NCBI RefSeq assembly: GCF_001425055.1
Contig: NZ_LMDK01000001.1
Coordinates: forward strand, 323,845 to 387,844
From: Pelomonas sp. Root1237
GTDB lineage: Bacteria > Pseudomonadota > Gammaproteobacteria > Burkholderiales > Burkholderiaceae_C
Direction of reading: 5' to 3'
DNA: 64,000 bases
In this document: positions 18,094 to 29,697 of the stretch, piece by piece
How the letters are laid out: each line of letters opens with the position of its first letter
How positions within the stretch are numbered: the stretch's first letter is position 1
Position numbers and translations under genes: made by a program
Notes under the pieces: generated by a model
The model's input: only the letters and a program-made list of their open reading frames with translations
Databases searched by the model: none
Told to the model about the DNA's origin: nothing

Positions 18094-21066
18094 TCAGAGC
18101 TGGAGGGCCCGCTCCAGGAAGCCGCTCATGCCCAGGCGCTCGAACTCCCGCCCGGCGCGGTCCCGTGCGGTCTGCCAGCGGTCGTCCAGCCGCAGCTCGG
18201 CTTCCAGCAGCGCCGTGACGGCGGCTTCATGCGCCGAGTTGCGCTGCTCGCCAGCGCCGCGGGCCAGGCCGAGATAGCGTTTGGCGCGCTCGCTGTCCCC
18301 CATGCGCGCTGCCAGCCGGGCGGCGGCGCGGTAGGCCATGGCGCCGCCAATCCAGTCATGCTGGCGGCCGCGCTTGAGGGCCAGCGCGACGTGGTGGCGG
18401 GCCGCGCCGGCGTCGCCCTGGGTGGCCAGGATGTCGGCCAGCCAGCCGTGCTGGAAGCTGCTGTACAGGCCGCCGCCGCGCGGCGCCAGCCAGGCGGTGG
18501 CGTCCAGGATGTGCTGGCGCGCGGTCGGGTCGGCCTCCTGCATCCAGGCGCCATACGCGCCGGCCGCGTGGCCCATGGCGCAGGTGAACATGCTGCGCAC
18601 CTGGGCGCCGACGCGGTGGGCAACGAGGGCGGCCTCGCGCGCCTCGGCCCAGCGGCCCTGCCACAGCAGCACGGCGGCGCGCCAGCCCTGGATGCTGGCT
18701 TCGACCGCATGGCCGCTGCCATCGAAGGGCGTCAGGGCCTCGGCAAAGATCTCGTGGGCCTGGTCGAAATGGCCCTGGTCGGCCAGCACATAGGCGCGGC
18801 AGCACAGCGAGAAGGACAGGCCGATCTGGTTGACCGCGCTCTTGCGGGCGCGCGCCCGCTGGCGGGCGATGGCCAGGTCCAGCATGGGCAGGGCGTTGGC
18901 GTAGTCGGCCGCGGCGGCCTGCAGCTGGCCGACGGTGCCGGGCAGCTGGGCGAGCAGCGCATGGTCGCCGCAGTCCTGGGCCGTCTCGACGGCAGCGCGC
19001 GCATGGCGCAGGCTGTCGCGCGTCTCACCCAGGGCGTAGCCGACATAGGAAAGCCAGTATTCGGTGCGGGCGATGAGGCCGGGCTCGGCTTCGGCCTTGG
19101 CCAGGGTGGCGGCATGGCGGAGCACGCGCAGGTCGTCCTGGGAGGCGTCGAAGACGCAGGCCATGCCCAGGCGCTGGGCGATGCCAACCCAGCGGCGCCG
19201 GCGCTCCGCATCGTCGGGAAGGAACTCCAGCGCGGCCAGGGCGGCGCGGAACTGCTTCTTGGCCCGGTCCAGTGCCGAGGCGGCCAGGGCCTGGTCACCG
19301 GCCGCTTCGGCGTGGTGGGCGGCGGCCGGCCAGTCGTTGGCGGCGGCGTCGTGATAGGCCAGCTGTTCGTGCAGGTCCTGGCCACCGTGTTCTGCCAGTT
19401 CGACGCTGATGCGCCGGTGCAGGGCCTGGCGTTGGTGCAGGCCGGTGGCCTCGTAGACGACGTCGCGCGTGATGCCGTGCTTGAAGCGCAGATGGCCGGG
19501 GCGTTGGTCCGGGAAGATGAAGTCCTGGGCCGCCAAAGCCTGCACGGCGGGGTGCTGCTCCCCGCAGCCGGACAACGCCTGCAGCAGCCAGGACGGGATG
19601 ACATTGCCGATGACGGCCGCCACGCGCACCAGCTGGGCCTGCTCGGGCGGCAGGCGGCCGACGCGGGATTCGACGAGGGCGGCCAGCCAGGCCGAGCTGC
19701 TCGGCCCGGCGACCAGGCCTTCACCCGTGTCGGCCGCGGCGTGGCAGAGCTCCTCGATGAAGAGGGGATTGCCGCCGGCGTGGCGCTGCACCTCGGCGGC
19801 GATGAAGGGGTCGATCTGCGGCAGCAGCTGCTGCACGGCGCGGGCGGCCTCGGTCTCGGTCAGCGGCGGCAACTCGATGAGGTCGGCATCGCCGTCGTTG
19901 GCCCCCGGCAAGGCGGGCTGCGGCCGGCTGGCGGTCAGCAGCAGCAGCGGCAGGCGCTCACGATCGGCAGCGGCGCGCAGCCGATGCAGCAGGCGCAGTG
20001 AGGCGTCGTCGGCCCATTGCAGGTCGTCGATGAAGACGAGCTGGGGCATGCGCCGCGCCAACGCGAGCAGCAGGGTCAGCAGGGCGTCGGCACGCTGGCC
20101 GGGCTGGCTGTGCTGGGCGGCGAAGAGTTCGGGCGGTGCGTCGTGCAGGCCGCCGTCATGCATGTCCATGGCGCGCAGCATCTGCAAAAAGGGCTGCAGC
20201 GGCTCGGCGCTGAGGTAGCTCTCGCAATAGCCGCGGTGGATCTGGACGGCCTGGTCCTGGGCGTGGCGCAGGAATTCCTCGGTGAGCCGGGTCTTGCCCA
20301 CGCCCGCGCCGGCGCGGATGCCCAGCCAAAGCGTGCCGCCCTGCAGCGCGCGAGCGAGCGTGGCCTCCAGGGTTGCCAGCTCGCCACCGCGGCCGACGAA
20401 GGGGGCGAGGCCGCGGCGCATGCTGGCCTCGAAGCGCCGGCCCACCGGTGCGCGGCCGAACACACGGTAGGCGGCCAGCGGCGTCGCACGGCCCCTCAGC
20501 TGCAGCGAGAAGCGCGGGCCGGTGTCGAAAAACTGGCTCTGCAGGCCCAGGCTCTCTTCGCTGGCGATGATCTCGTCACGCTTGGCGGCCTCGGACAGGC
20601 GGGCCGCGATATTGGGTGCGTTGCCGAGCAGCTCGAAGCGGCCACGCATCTGGTCGCCATCGTTGACGAGGACGATGCCGGCGTGGATGCCGCTGTGCAG
20701 GGCCAGGCCGGGGAAGTCGGCGGGGCGGGGGCCGGGCGGCAGCAGCTCGCGCACGGCGGCGTGCAGTTCCAGCGCGGCCTCGGTGGCGCGGCGGCCGTCG
20801 TCCTCGCGCACGTCGGGGTGGCCGAAGACGGCCAGCATGCCATCGCCCTGGATGCGGGCGATGACGCCGCCGTGGTGGGGCACGATGCGCTCGTACAGCG
20901 CGCGCAAGCCCCCGAGCATCGCCGCATAGTGCTCGGCCTCCATCCACTCGGCCATGGCAGTGGAGCCGCTGAGGTCGGCGAACAGCAGGGTTAGCAGTCG
21001 GCGCTGGCCGACAGGCGCAGGGGGGGCAGCGAAGGGCGCGGAGGACTCGGTCACGGCGCTGGTCAT
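18094..21066 (-). CDS. Class III adenylate/guanylate cyclase fused to AAA ATPase and TPR-like region
   Basis: The 990-residue protein begins with a class III nucleotide cyclase domain (LLFADLSGST with D31; RIQGDGML with D75, the two metal-binding Asp). An ATPase of the MalT/STAND type follows (AGAGVGKTRLTEE Walker A, FIDDLQWADDASL Walker B). The C-terminal half is helical and repeat-like, probably TPR. Such proteins act as signal-gated cyclases or multi-domain sensors in the cytoplasm. It lies 84 bases downstream of another cyclase-like gene on the same strand. The external signal is unknown. Confidence 0.85.
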   Translation of the reverse strand: MTSAVTESSAPFAAPPAPVGQRRLLTLLFADLSGSTAMAEWMEAEHYAAMLGGLRALYERIVPHHGGVIARIQGDGMLAVFGHPDVREDDGRRATEAALELHAAVRELLPPGPRPADFPGLALHSGIHAGIVLVNDGDQMRGRFELLGNAPNIAARLSEAAKRDEIIASEESLGLQSQFFDTGPRFSLQLRGRATPLAAYRVFGRAPVGRRFEASMRRGLAPFVGRGGELATLEATLARALQGGTLWLGIRAGAGVGKTRLTEEFLRHAQDQAVQIHRGYCESYLSAEPLQPFLQMLRAMDMHDGGLHDAPPELFAAQHSQPGQRADALLTLLLALARRMPQLVFIDDLQWADDASLRLLHRLRAAADRERLPLLLLTASRPQPALPGANDGDADLIELPPLTETEAARAVQQLLPQIDPFIAAEVQRHAGGNPLFIEELCHAAADTGEGLVAGPSSSAWLAALVESRVGRLPPEQAQLVRVAAVIGNVIPSWLLQALSGCGEQHPAVQALAAQDFIFPDQRPGHLRFKHGITRDVVYEATGLHQRQALHRRISVELAEHGGQDLHEQLAYHDAAANDWPAAAHHAEAAGDQALAASALDRAKKQFRAALAALEFLPDDAERRRRWVGIAQRLGMACVFDASQDDLRVLRHAATLAKAEAEPGLIARTEYWLSYVGYALGETRDSLRHARAAVETAQDCGDHALLAQLPGTVGQLQAAAADYANALPMLDLAIARQRARARKSAVNQIGLSFSLCCRAYVLADQGHFDQAHEIFAEALTPFDGSGHAVEASIQGWRAAVLLWQGRWAEAREAALVAHRVGAQVRSMFTCAMGHAAGAYGAWMQEADPTARQHILDATAWLAPRGGGLYSSFQHGWLADILATQGDAGAARHHVALALKRGRQHDWIGGAMAYRAAARLAARMGDSERAKRYLGLARGAGEQRNSAHEAAVTALLEAELRLDDRWQTARDRAGREFERLGMSGFLERALQL

Positions 21067-21150
21067 CCTAGCCGTTGCGCTTCGGAGCTGACCGCATGAA
21101 CAGGCCGTTCTGGGGGCTCTGCTCTAGCTCTTGTCGCCTGTTGACCGTCG

Positions 21151-22401
21151 TCAACCTTGCAGCGGCACGAAATCCGTGTCCGCCACGGTGCGCGGCGCGT
21201 CGGGAGGCAGGTCTTCCTCGCGCAGGCCGAGATAGATGGGCTCGCCGTTGCGGCGATGGATGTTGATCTTGGCGTTGTAGACGCGGTGGATCAAGCCGTG
21301 CTTGTCGGCCATGTGGTATTCGCTGATGCCCCAAAGCCCGGTCGAGTCGCGCCGGCCGGTCAGGTAGCAGGCGATCTCGTCGACCTCGGAGCCGGCGAGC
21401 TTCAGGCCATTGAGGCTGCGCAGCGGCGCCCGCGTGCGCTCGACGAAGTCCAGGCTGTCGATGTGCACGTCCTCGCCGTTGACCTCGTCGTGCATCAGCG
21501 TGTTGAATTTGCCGACCAGGATCTGGCCCGGTTCGGCGCGCTCGATCATGCGGGCGAGCTCGATCGTGACCTGGCCGACCAAATAGCTGAAGGACGTGGG
21601 GTTGAGGCCTTCGGATTGGTAGAACTCGTAGTGCGAGCCGACGTGAAAGCACGCGCGCAGCTTGGGCACCGACTCGGGGCGCGTCGCGCGCTCGAGCGCC
21701 AGCGCGTTGTCGGCGAGGATGAACTGCATCAGCTGGTACAGCTCGACATTGGCCTCGACGCCACGCATGCGGTTCCAGATGTAGAAACCGTCGCCGGTCG
21801 TTGTGCGGGCGAAGTTGATGTTGATCTCGCGGTCCAGCAACTTGGCGTAGGCCGCGTTGACCGAGCAGGACAGGCTGTTGAGCTGCACCACCTGCTGCAG
21901 CGGCGTCAGCAGCGAGAAGCCGACCGCGTCGAACAGGATGACGGCGCGGTCCTCGACGAGGCGGATGCCGTAGCGCGCCGCGATGGCCGCGATCAGCGGC
22001 AGGCCCAGGCCCCGCTCGGGGTTGAAGGGCAGCTCGATGAGCTTGGGCACCACACTCAGCGCGGCGGCCACGCTGTCGAAGGCCTGCTTTTCGAGGTGCT
22101 CCTGGTTGGACAGCAGGTTGTCCAGCAGCCGCGTGCGCCGCGTCACCTCGGTCAGCGGCGAGGTGCCGTCACCCAGCGTGTACTCGGTCAGCATCTGGTG
22201 CGGCGCGACCAGCACGCGCAGGCCGCGCGGCTCGGGTGTCCAGGCGTAGATCAGGTTGTCGCCCAGGCCCCACAGCGTGTAGAGCGCCTGGTCGAGCAGG
22301 ATGATGTTCTCGCGCAGTGCGGTTTCGCTCAGGCCGGCCGGTGCTGGATAAGCCATGAAGCCATCCAGCCAGGACCGGCGTTTGCGCAGCTCTTCTTTCA
22401 C
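21151..22401 (-). CDS. Class III nucleotide-cyclase-like protein of unrecognised family
   Basis: The 416-residue protein has an N-terminal helical region (residues 1-130) of unknown type. A central stretch reads like a cyclase homology domain: ILFDAVGFS (D158) and, 46 residues later, TTGDGFYIWN (D204), mimicking the two metal Asp motifs. The usual substrate-specificity residues cannot be placed with confidence, so activity is uncertain. The C-terminal part (NAKINIHRRNGEPIYLGL) is unassigned. It precedes the 990-residue cyclase-ATPase gene by 84 bases, so the two may form a signalling operon. Confidence 0.6.
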   Translation of the reverse strand: MKEELRKRRSWLDGFMAYPAPAGLSETALRENIILLDQALYTLWGLGDNLIYAWTPEPRGLRVLVAPHQMLTEYTLGDGTSPLTEVTRRTRLLDNLLSNQEHLEKQAFDSVAAALSVVPKLIELPFNPERGLGLPLIAAIAARYGIRLVEDRAVILFDAVGFSLLTPLQQVVQLNSLSCSVNAAYAKLLDREININFARTTTGDGFYIWNRMRGVEANVELYQLMQFILADNALALERATRPESVPKLRACFHVGSHYEFYQSEGLNPTSFSYLVGQVTIELARMIERAEPGQILVGKFNTLMHDEVNGEDVHIDSLDFVERTRAPLRSLNGLKLAGSEVDEIACYLTGRRDSTGLWGISEYHMADKHGLIHRVYNAKINIHRRNGEPIYLGLREEDLPPDAPRTVADTDFVPLQG

Positions 22402-22552
22402 AAGCAGGCTCCAATCAGAAGCCTGGATTGTCTTTCACAGACGCGTGATTTTTTCACGCCAAGCCGAGTCGTCGGCACAGCCTGGGCCGCCGGCCTGCTG
22501 CACCGGCGACTCGGCTCGGTGTTCCTGGGTCATTTGAATCCTCATGTGGGAC

Positions 22553-22777
22553 TCAGACGCGGTGTCCGGTGATGGTCACGCGCGGCAGCTGGGCGACTTC
22601 ACGCACGGCGTAGCCGGTGATGACGACGCGCGGCAGTTGGGCGACTTCCTGCGTGGCCTTGCCGGTGATGACGACGCGGGGCAGCTTGGTGACTTCTTGG
22701 GGGGCGGCGCTGGCGGCGAAGGCGGTGAACACGAAGGCGGCGACGGCGGCGGCTTGGATCAGGACGGTGGCTTTCAT
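22553..22777 (-). CDS. Tiny secreted protein of three LPRVVITG repeats
   Basis: The 74-residue protein has a signal peptide (to about residue 24, AFAASA) and a mature part that is nothing but three 16-residue units: EVTKLPRVVITG, EVAQLPRVVITG and EVAQLPRVTITG with short linkers. The start at 22777 is ATG. It is related to the protein at 11973-12254. I know no named domain; the units look like the N-terminal TonB-box/plug-entry sequence of TonB-dependent receptors. Function unknown. Confidence 0.65.
   Translation of the reverse strand: MKATVLIQAAAVAAFVFTAFAASAAPQEVTKLPRVVITGKATQEVAQLPRVVITGYAVREVAQLPRVTITGHRV
22568..22706. repeat. 48-bp tandem coding repeat
   Basis: Units start at 22568, 22616 and 22664 (GGTGATG...), each 48 bp, with few mismatches. 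They encode the 16-residue LPRVVITG units of the small secreted protein. The close nucleotide match suggests recent duplication or purifying selection on the motif. Confidence 0.75.
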
Positions 22778-22914
22778 GATGCTTCCTTGGGGTTTCGTTC
22801 AGCGGGTTTGCTGTGTCGATGGAAGCAGTTTCGTCACTGGACACGGGCGCCGCCATGGCGCTGCGATGAATCGCCAGACGCGGGCCGCGAGCTGCATGCG
22901 GCCGCGACAAACCG

Positions 22915-24900
22915 CTAGTTCTTCGCCGCCAGGTTCTTGGCCAGGAAGCGCTCGACGCGCCCCCAGAAGTCTTCGTTGGTCTTCAGGTTGAACCAGCCGT
23001 GGCCTTCGTCGGGGTAGACCACCCATTCCAGCGGCTGGTCGGCGCGCAGCGCGGCCTTCATCTCGGTGCCGTGCTTCAGCGGCACGCGCCGGTCCTCGCC
23101 GCCGTAGGCCATCAGCAGCGGCATGCGGATCTCGCTGGCGCGCGCCAGCGGCGAGGTCTTGCGCATCTGCTCGGCGTCGCTGTCCGGGTCGGCCACGAGG
23201 CGCTTCATGCCGTAATCCTTCCACTCGTCGGACATGTCGCTCCAGCTGATGCTGCTCAGCAGGCCGATGTCGGTCACGCCCACCCAGTTGACGGCGCACT
23301 TGAACAGGTCCTGCTGCGTGACGGCGGCCATCATGGCGGCGTAGCCGCCATAGCTGGCGCCCATGATGCAGGCGCGCTTGGGGTCGGCCCAGCCCTGTTT
23401 CACGGCCCAGGCCAGGGTGTCGGCGAGGTCGTCCTGCATGGCCAGGCCCCATTGCTTCCAGCCGGCCTTGAAGTGCTTGAAGCCGTAGCCGGTGCTGCCG
23501 CGGAATTCCGGTTCCAGCACGAGGTAGCCGCGGCTGGCGAGGAACTGGGCATAGGGTGACCATGACCAGTGGGTGCCGCGGACATAAGGCCCGCCATGCA
23601 CCAGCACGACGGTAGGCGTGGCGCCCTTGACGCCGCCGGCCGGCTGCGTGACCAGCACCGGCAGCTCCAGGCCGTCGCGGGCCTTGATGCGGTGGTAGTC
23701 GCGCTGTCCCATGGCGGCGGCCGGCAGGTCGGTGCGGGTGCCGGCCAGCGACTGCAGCTGCTTCTCGGCCGTCTCGTACAGGTAGTACAGCGGCGGGCGC
23801 ACGTCGGACAGCGAGGTGACGATGAAGTGGCTGGCTTGCACGCAGCGCAGGCATTCGATCAGGTTGACGCTGCCAGGCAGGCGAGCGTCGATGTCGGCTT
23901 GGGCGGCCTTCATCGTCTTGTCCAGCCACACGGTGCCGGGCGCGTCGGTTTCAAAGCGCACGCCCAGCAGCCGGCCGGTACCGGGCTCGGTGACGAGGCG
24001 GCCTTCGAAGTCGTAGCCGGGCGTGGAGATCAGCGGTTCCCCGTCCGCGTTGCCGGTCTTGGGGTCGACGCGGAAGACGGCGTCATAGCCGCCGTAGCCG
24101 CGTTCGCCCAGCATCAGGCCGTCCGGCCCGGCCCAGATCGGCCACGGGTGCTTGCGCGCGTGGGGGTCGTCGTCGTACCAGGGCTGCCAGCGGCCCGCAT
24201 CGTCGCGGCTGAACAGCTGGCTGCGGCCCTGGTGCTCGGTGTCGATGACGCGGGGTTCGCCGCGCCAGTCGAGCAGCCAATTCCTGGTGTGGTCGGGCAT
24301 GCCCGCGCTGAGCGTGCGCGTGAGCCCGGTGCGGGTGTCCAGCCGCGCCAGTTGCACGCCCGTGGCCTCGCGTTCGTTCGACCAAGGCCGGCGCAGGACG
24401 ATGACCTCGCCGCCGTCCAGCCCCGGCGGCACGCTGTGCAGCACCCAGTTGAAGTCCAGCCGCCGATCGTTGATCAGCGTCGCCGTGGTGACGAAGGGCT
24501 TGTCGGTCTTGATCAGCTGGCGGAGGTTGGCGCCTTCCCGGTCGACCGCCCACAGGCCCTGGCCGTTGACGCGCGTGGTGCCGTCCGGAGAGTCGGACAC
24601 GTCGAACACCAGCCTGTCCTCGCTGATCCAATGGTGGGTCGAGATGTCAGCGTCATTGAAGCCGGCGATGAATTTGGGCGGCTGCATGGTCTGCAGGTCC
24701 AGCACGGCCAGCCAGATGCGGTCACCCTTGCCGGCGGCCTGGATGGCGAGAAAGCGGCCGCTGGGGCTGAGCTTGGGCGCGCGCACCGCCGCGCGTTTGA
24801 AGAAGGCGGCGGCGGGCGGCGGCTCTGCGGCACTGACGCCCGTGCTGGCACCCAGCGCGGTGGCGGCTGCAAGCAGGGCAGCGGCGAGGCGGTACTTCAT
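22915..24900 (-). CDS. S9 family serine peptidase (prolyl oligopeptidase / acylaminoacyl-peptidase type), exported
   Basis: The 661-residue protein has a signal peptide ending GVSAA. The N-terminal half is a beta-propeller-like region (residues 30-400). The C-terminal alpha/beta-hydrolase contains [11 protein letters not shown] with nucleophile S516, GEDRRVP with D603, and DEGHGWF with H634, a complete catalytic triad. It should remove dipeptides or acylated residues in the periplasm. It is divergent from uvrA. Confidence 0.9.
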   Translation of the reverse strand: MKYRLAAALLAAATALGASTGVSAAEPPPAAAFFKRAAVRAPKLSPSGRFLAIQAAGKGDRIWLAVLDLQTMQPPKFIAGFNDADISTHHWISEDRLVFDVSDSPDGTTRVNGQGLWAVDREGANLRQLIKTDKPFVTTATLINDRRLDFNWVLHSVPPGLDGGEVIVLRRPWSNEREATGVQLARLDTRTGLTRTLSAGMPDHTRNWLLDWRGEPRVIDTEHQGRSQLFSRDDAGRWQPWYDDDPHARKHPWPIWAGPDGLMLGERGYGGYDAVFRVDPKTGNADGEPLISTPGYDFEGRLVTEPGTGRLLGVRFETDAPGTVWLDKTMKAAQADIDARLPGSVNLIECLRCVQASHFIVTSLSDVRPPLYYLYETAEKQLQSLAGTRTDLPAAAMGQRDYHRIKARDGLELPVLVTQPAGGVKGATPTVVLVHGGPYVRGTHWSWSPYAQFLASRGYLVLEPEFRGSTGYGFKHFKAGWKQWGLAMQDDLADTLAWAVKQGWADPKRACIMGASYGGYAAMMAAVTQQDLFKCAVNWVGVTDIGLLSSISWSDMSDEWKDYGMKRLVADPDSDAEQMRKTSPLARASEIRMPLLMAYGGEDRRVPLKHGTEMKAALRADQPLEWVVYPDEGHGWFNLKTNEDFWGRVERFLAKNLAAKN

Positions 24901-24971
24901 GTGCGGTAGCGTGGTTTGGACGCGCCAGATTGTGGCGGCCTATCATGTCCGGTTCGCTTGTGAAAACTGCC

Positions 24972-27875
<2,904 letters not shown>

Positions 27876-27887
27876 CGAGCCGCACCT

Positions 27888-28026
27888 GCGGGCCGAGCGC
27901 CGGGCCGCTCCCAAGCCGGCCCGAAATGGCGATGTGCTTGCCGGTCGACCCGGCAAGCATCGCCGTCCCCTCGGGGGACCGGCTGGACTCGCCCGCGTTC
28001 AGCAAGGGCGAGGCCGGACGAGGGGC
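27888..28026 (-). repeat. Convergent-gap repeat, copy B
   Basis: This 139-bp copy lies in minus orientation between uvrA and the PEP-CTERM gene, with its CCCCTCG end 1-2 bases after the stop of the minus-strand gene. Hairpins are GTCCCC/GGGGAC and the long GGCGATGCTTGCCGG / CCGGCAAGCACATCGCC. A GC-rich GGGCCGG...CGGCCCGG end follows. Confidence 0.85.
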
Positions 28027-28027
28027 T

Positions 28028-28840
28028 TCAGCGCCTGCGCTGCCTCGCGCGGAAGATGATGACGAGCAGGCCCAGGGCAATCATGGCCCAGGTGCCGGGT
28101 TCGGGCACGGCCGGCGTGTGGGGCAGATCAATGGGGCCGTCGGCCGGGCGAATCGTGCCGGGCGGCAGGGCGGGCATGCCGAGGTTGACGAGGCCGGGAG
28201 CCCCACCACCGCCGGCGTTGGCAGGGCCGCTGGCGCCGCCGCCCGCCAGCAGGCTGCCGCCCTGAGCGGGCGAACTCGACAGCGCTGACACGCCGGATGC
28301 GGTGGCAAAGCTGTCCGGCGCTGCGGCTGCGGGGCCGGCGCCCGGGGCCTCGAATTCCAGTGGCGCAGTTTCTTCGCCCTCACGAGTCGACGAGGCGACG
28401 TTGCTGGCGTGGGCCGGTGCCACGGCGCTGGGCTTGTCCAGGCGGCGGATGCGGCTGACGTTGCGGCAGACGGTGGGCACCAGGATGCACTGGCCGTCCT
28501 CGCAATAGACGAGGCCGCGCTCCTGCGTCGTCGCCGTCCACTTGCTGCGCGTCACCGTGCGGCAGACGGCGCCGGGGCCGAAATGCATGTCGCGAATCTC
28601 GGGTGCGTAGCTCGCCTTGCCTGTGATGGCATCGCGCCCGATGACGGCAATGTCGTCATAGCTGCGCGCCTTCATGCGGGCCTTGAGCTTCTCGCGCGTC
28701 GCGGTGGGGATGTCCTGGTAGCGATCGACGGCCGCGACCACGTCGCCCATGAATGGATTGGCGCCGGGGCGGTCCCAACTGCACTGGGGCAGCGTGGAGC
28801 CGGCAGAAACGGCGAGGGCGAGGGTGGCGATCAAGGACAT
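28028..28840 (-). CDS. PEP-CTERM protein with Cys-containing MHFGPG domain
   Basis: The 270-residue protein has a short signal peptide, then a domain with the stretch IRDMHFGPGAVCRTVTRSKW and several Cys (VYCEDGQC, PTVCRNVSRI). A long Gly/Ala/Pro-rich spacer leads to the sorting tail TPAVPEPGTW, a transmembrane stretch (ALGLLVIIF) and RARQRRR. It should be exported and processed by exosortase. I recall similar MHF-containing Burkholderiales proteins but no function. TCCCTA GTAT TAGGGA at 28882-28897 upstream is a small inverted repeat that may be regulatory. Confidence 0.78.
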   Translation of the reverse strand: MSLIATLALAVSAGSTLPQCSWDRPGANPFMGDVVAAVDRYQDIPTATREKLKARMKARSYDDIAVIGRDAITGKASYAPEIRDMHFGPGAVCRTVTRSKWTATTQERGLVYCEDGQCILVPTVCRNVSRIRRLDKPSAVAPAHASNVASSTREGEETAPLEFEAPGAGPAAAAPDSFATASGVSALSSSPAQGGSLLAGGGASGPANAGGGGAPGLVNLGMPALPPGTIRPADGPIDLPHTPAVPEPGTWAMIALGLLVIIFRARQRRR

Positions 28841-29060
28841 CGGAAGGCCCGCAAAAGGGAAGCGCCCGAACCAGGCGCATGTCCCTAGTATTAGGGAAGG
28901 CTAGGGTTTGTCCGCGTTGAAGACCCGCAAAGAGGGGGTGGTCGTCGGGTGAGATAAATCACGCAAAAGGCTGAAAACGATTGCCCGTCATCGCTTGCTG
29001 GTCCGGCCCGCCATTGCTGCTATCGTGCCGACCGCCTCCCGCAGTCCCCCCGAACCCTCC

Positions 29061-29450
29061 ATGCCCGATCGCGCCGCGCCGCTGGTGCTTTACGTCGAAG
29101 ACGACCGCATCCACCTGATCCTGATGGAGGAGGTGTTCCGGCTGCTGCAGGGCTGGGAGCTGCGCATGGTCGAGACAGGCGCCGAGGCCCTGGCGGCCCT
29201 GGCCGAATGCCAGCCGGCGCTGGTGTTGGTCGACATGAACCTGCCCGACATGACCGGCCTGGAGTTGCGCGAACGCGTGGCCGCGGACGCCAGCCTGGCC
29301 GCAGCTTTGAGCGCGCGCTGGGTTGCGCTCTCGGCCGACAACCCGGGTGCCCTCGTGCGCGCCGCCCGCGCGGCGGGCTTCGACGACTACTGGCTCAAAC
29401 CCATCGACGTACCGATCCTTCAGGCCGGCTTGCACAAGCTGCTGGGCTGA
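29061..29450 (+). CDS. Single-domain response regulator (receiver only)
   Basis: ATG 29061 gives 129 residues matching only a receiver domain: the acidic pair in YVEDDR, the phospho-acceptor D58 in LVDMNLPDMTG, and the conserved Lys in DYWLKPID. A longer frame upstream adds sequence not typical of receivers. There is no output domain, so it probably works as a CheY-like or phosphorelay intermediate, or acts on a hybrid kinase. No partner kinase is adjacent. Confidence 0.85.
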   Translation: MPDRAAPLVLYVEDDRIHLILMEEVFRLLQGWELRMVETGAEALAALAECQPALVLVDMNLPDMTGLELRERVAADASLAAALSARWVALSADNPGALVRAARAAGFDDYWLKPIDVPILQAGLHKLLG

Positions 29451-29458
29451 AGTGGGCG

Positions 29459-29589
29459 CCCCTCGCCCAGTCTGGCCTCGCTGGACGCGGGCAAGCCTGA
29501 TCGGTCTTGCAGACCGCGCAGCCGACGGAGCGGCTGCTCTTCGAAGGACATGGGCCTCTGGCCCATGGCAGGCCCGGCGCTCGGCCCGC
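29459..29589 (+). repeat. Convergent-gap repeat, divergent copy C
   Basis: This 131-bp copy starts 8 bases after the response-regulator stop. Both ends match the family (CCCCTCGCCCAG, GGCCCGGCGCTCGGCCCGC) but the middle differs. Hairpins are kept by different bases: GGTCT/AGACC in place of GTCCCC/GGGGAC, and CATGGGCC/GGCCCATG in place of the long central stem. Confidence 0.75.
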
Positions 29590-29638
29590 AGCGGCAAGAG
29601 CCGCGAACCCGCTGTGCCACGGTCCTAGCTGATATGGA

Positions 29639-29666
29639 CGAAAAAAAGCCCGGCAGAACCGGGCTT
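29639..29666 (-). terminator. Rho-independent terminator of the SWIB/H1-like gene
   Basis: On the minus strand the stem AAGCCCGG/CCGGGCTT (29646-29653 with 29659-29666, 5-base loop) runs into a T tract (the A run 29640-29647). It ends about 32 bases after the gene's stop. Confidence 0.88.
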
Positions 29667-29697
29667 GTGTTGACGAGGCCGCTTGCGCGGCGCCGCT

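Noticed and set aside
18073-20001. 642-codon plus-strand frame over the cyclase-ATPase gene
   Set aside because: Composition typical of reverse-strand shadow, with no start signals; the cyclase and Walker motifs are on the minus strand.
24930-24971. Longer uvrA start at 24930
   Set aside because: It adds 14 residues not typical of UvrA and has no better ribosome site.
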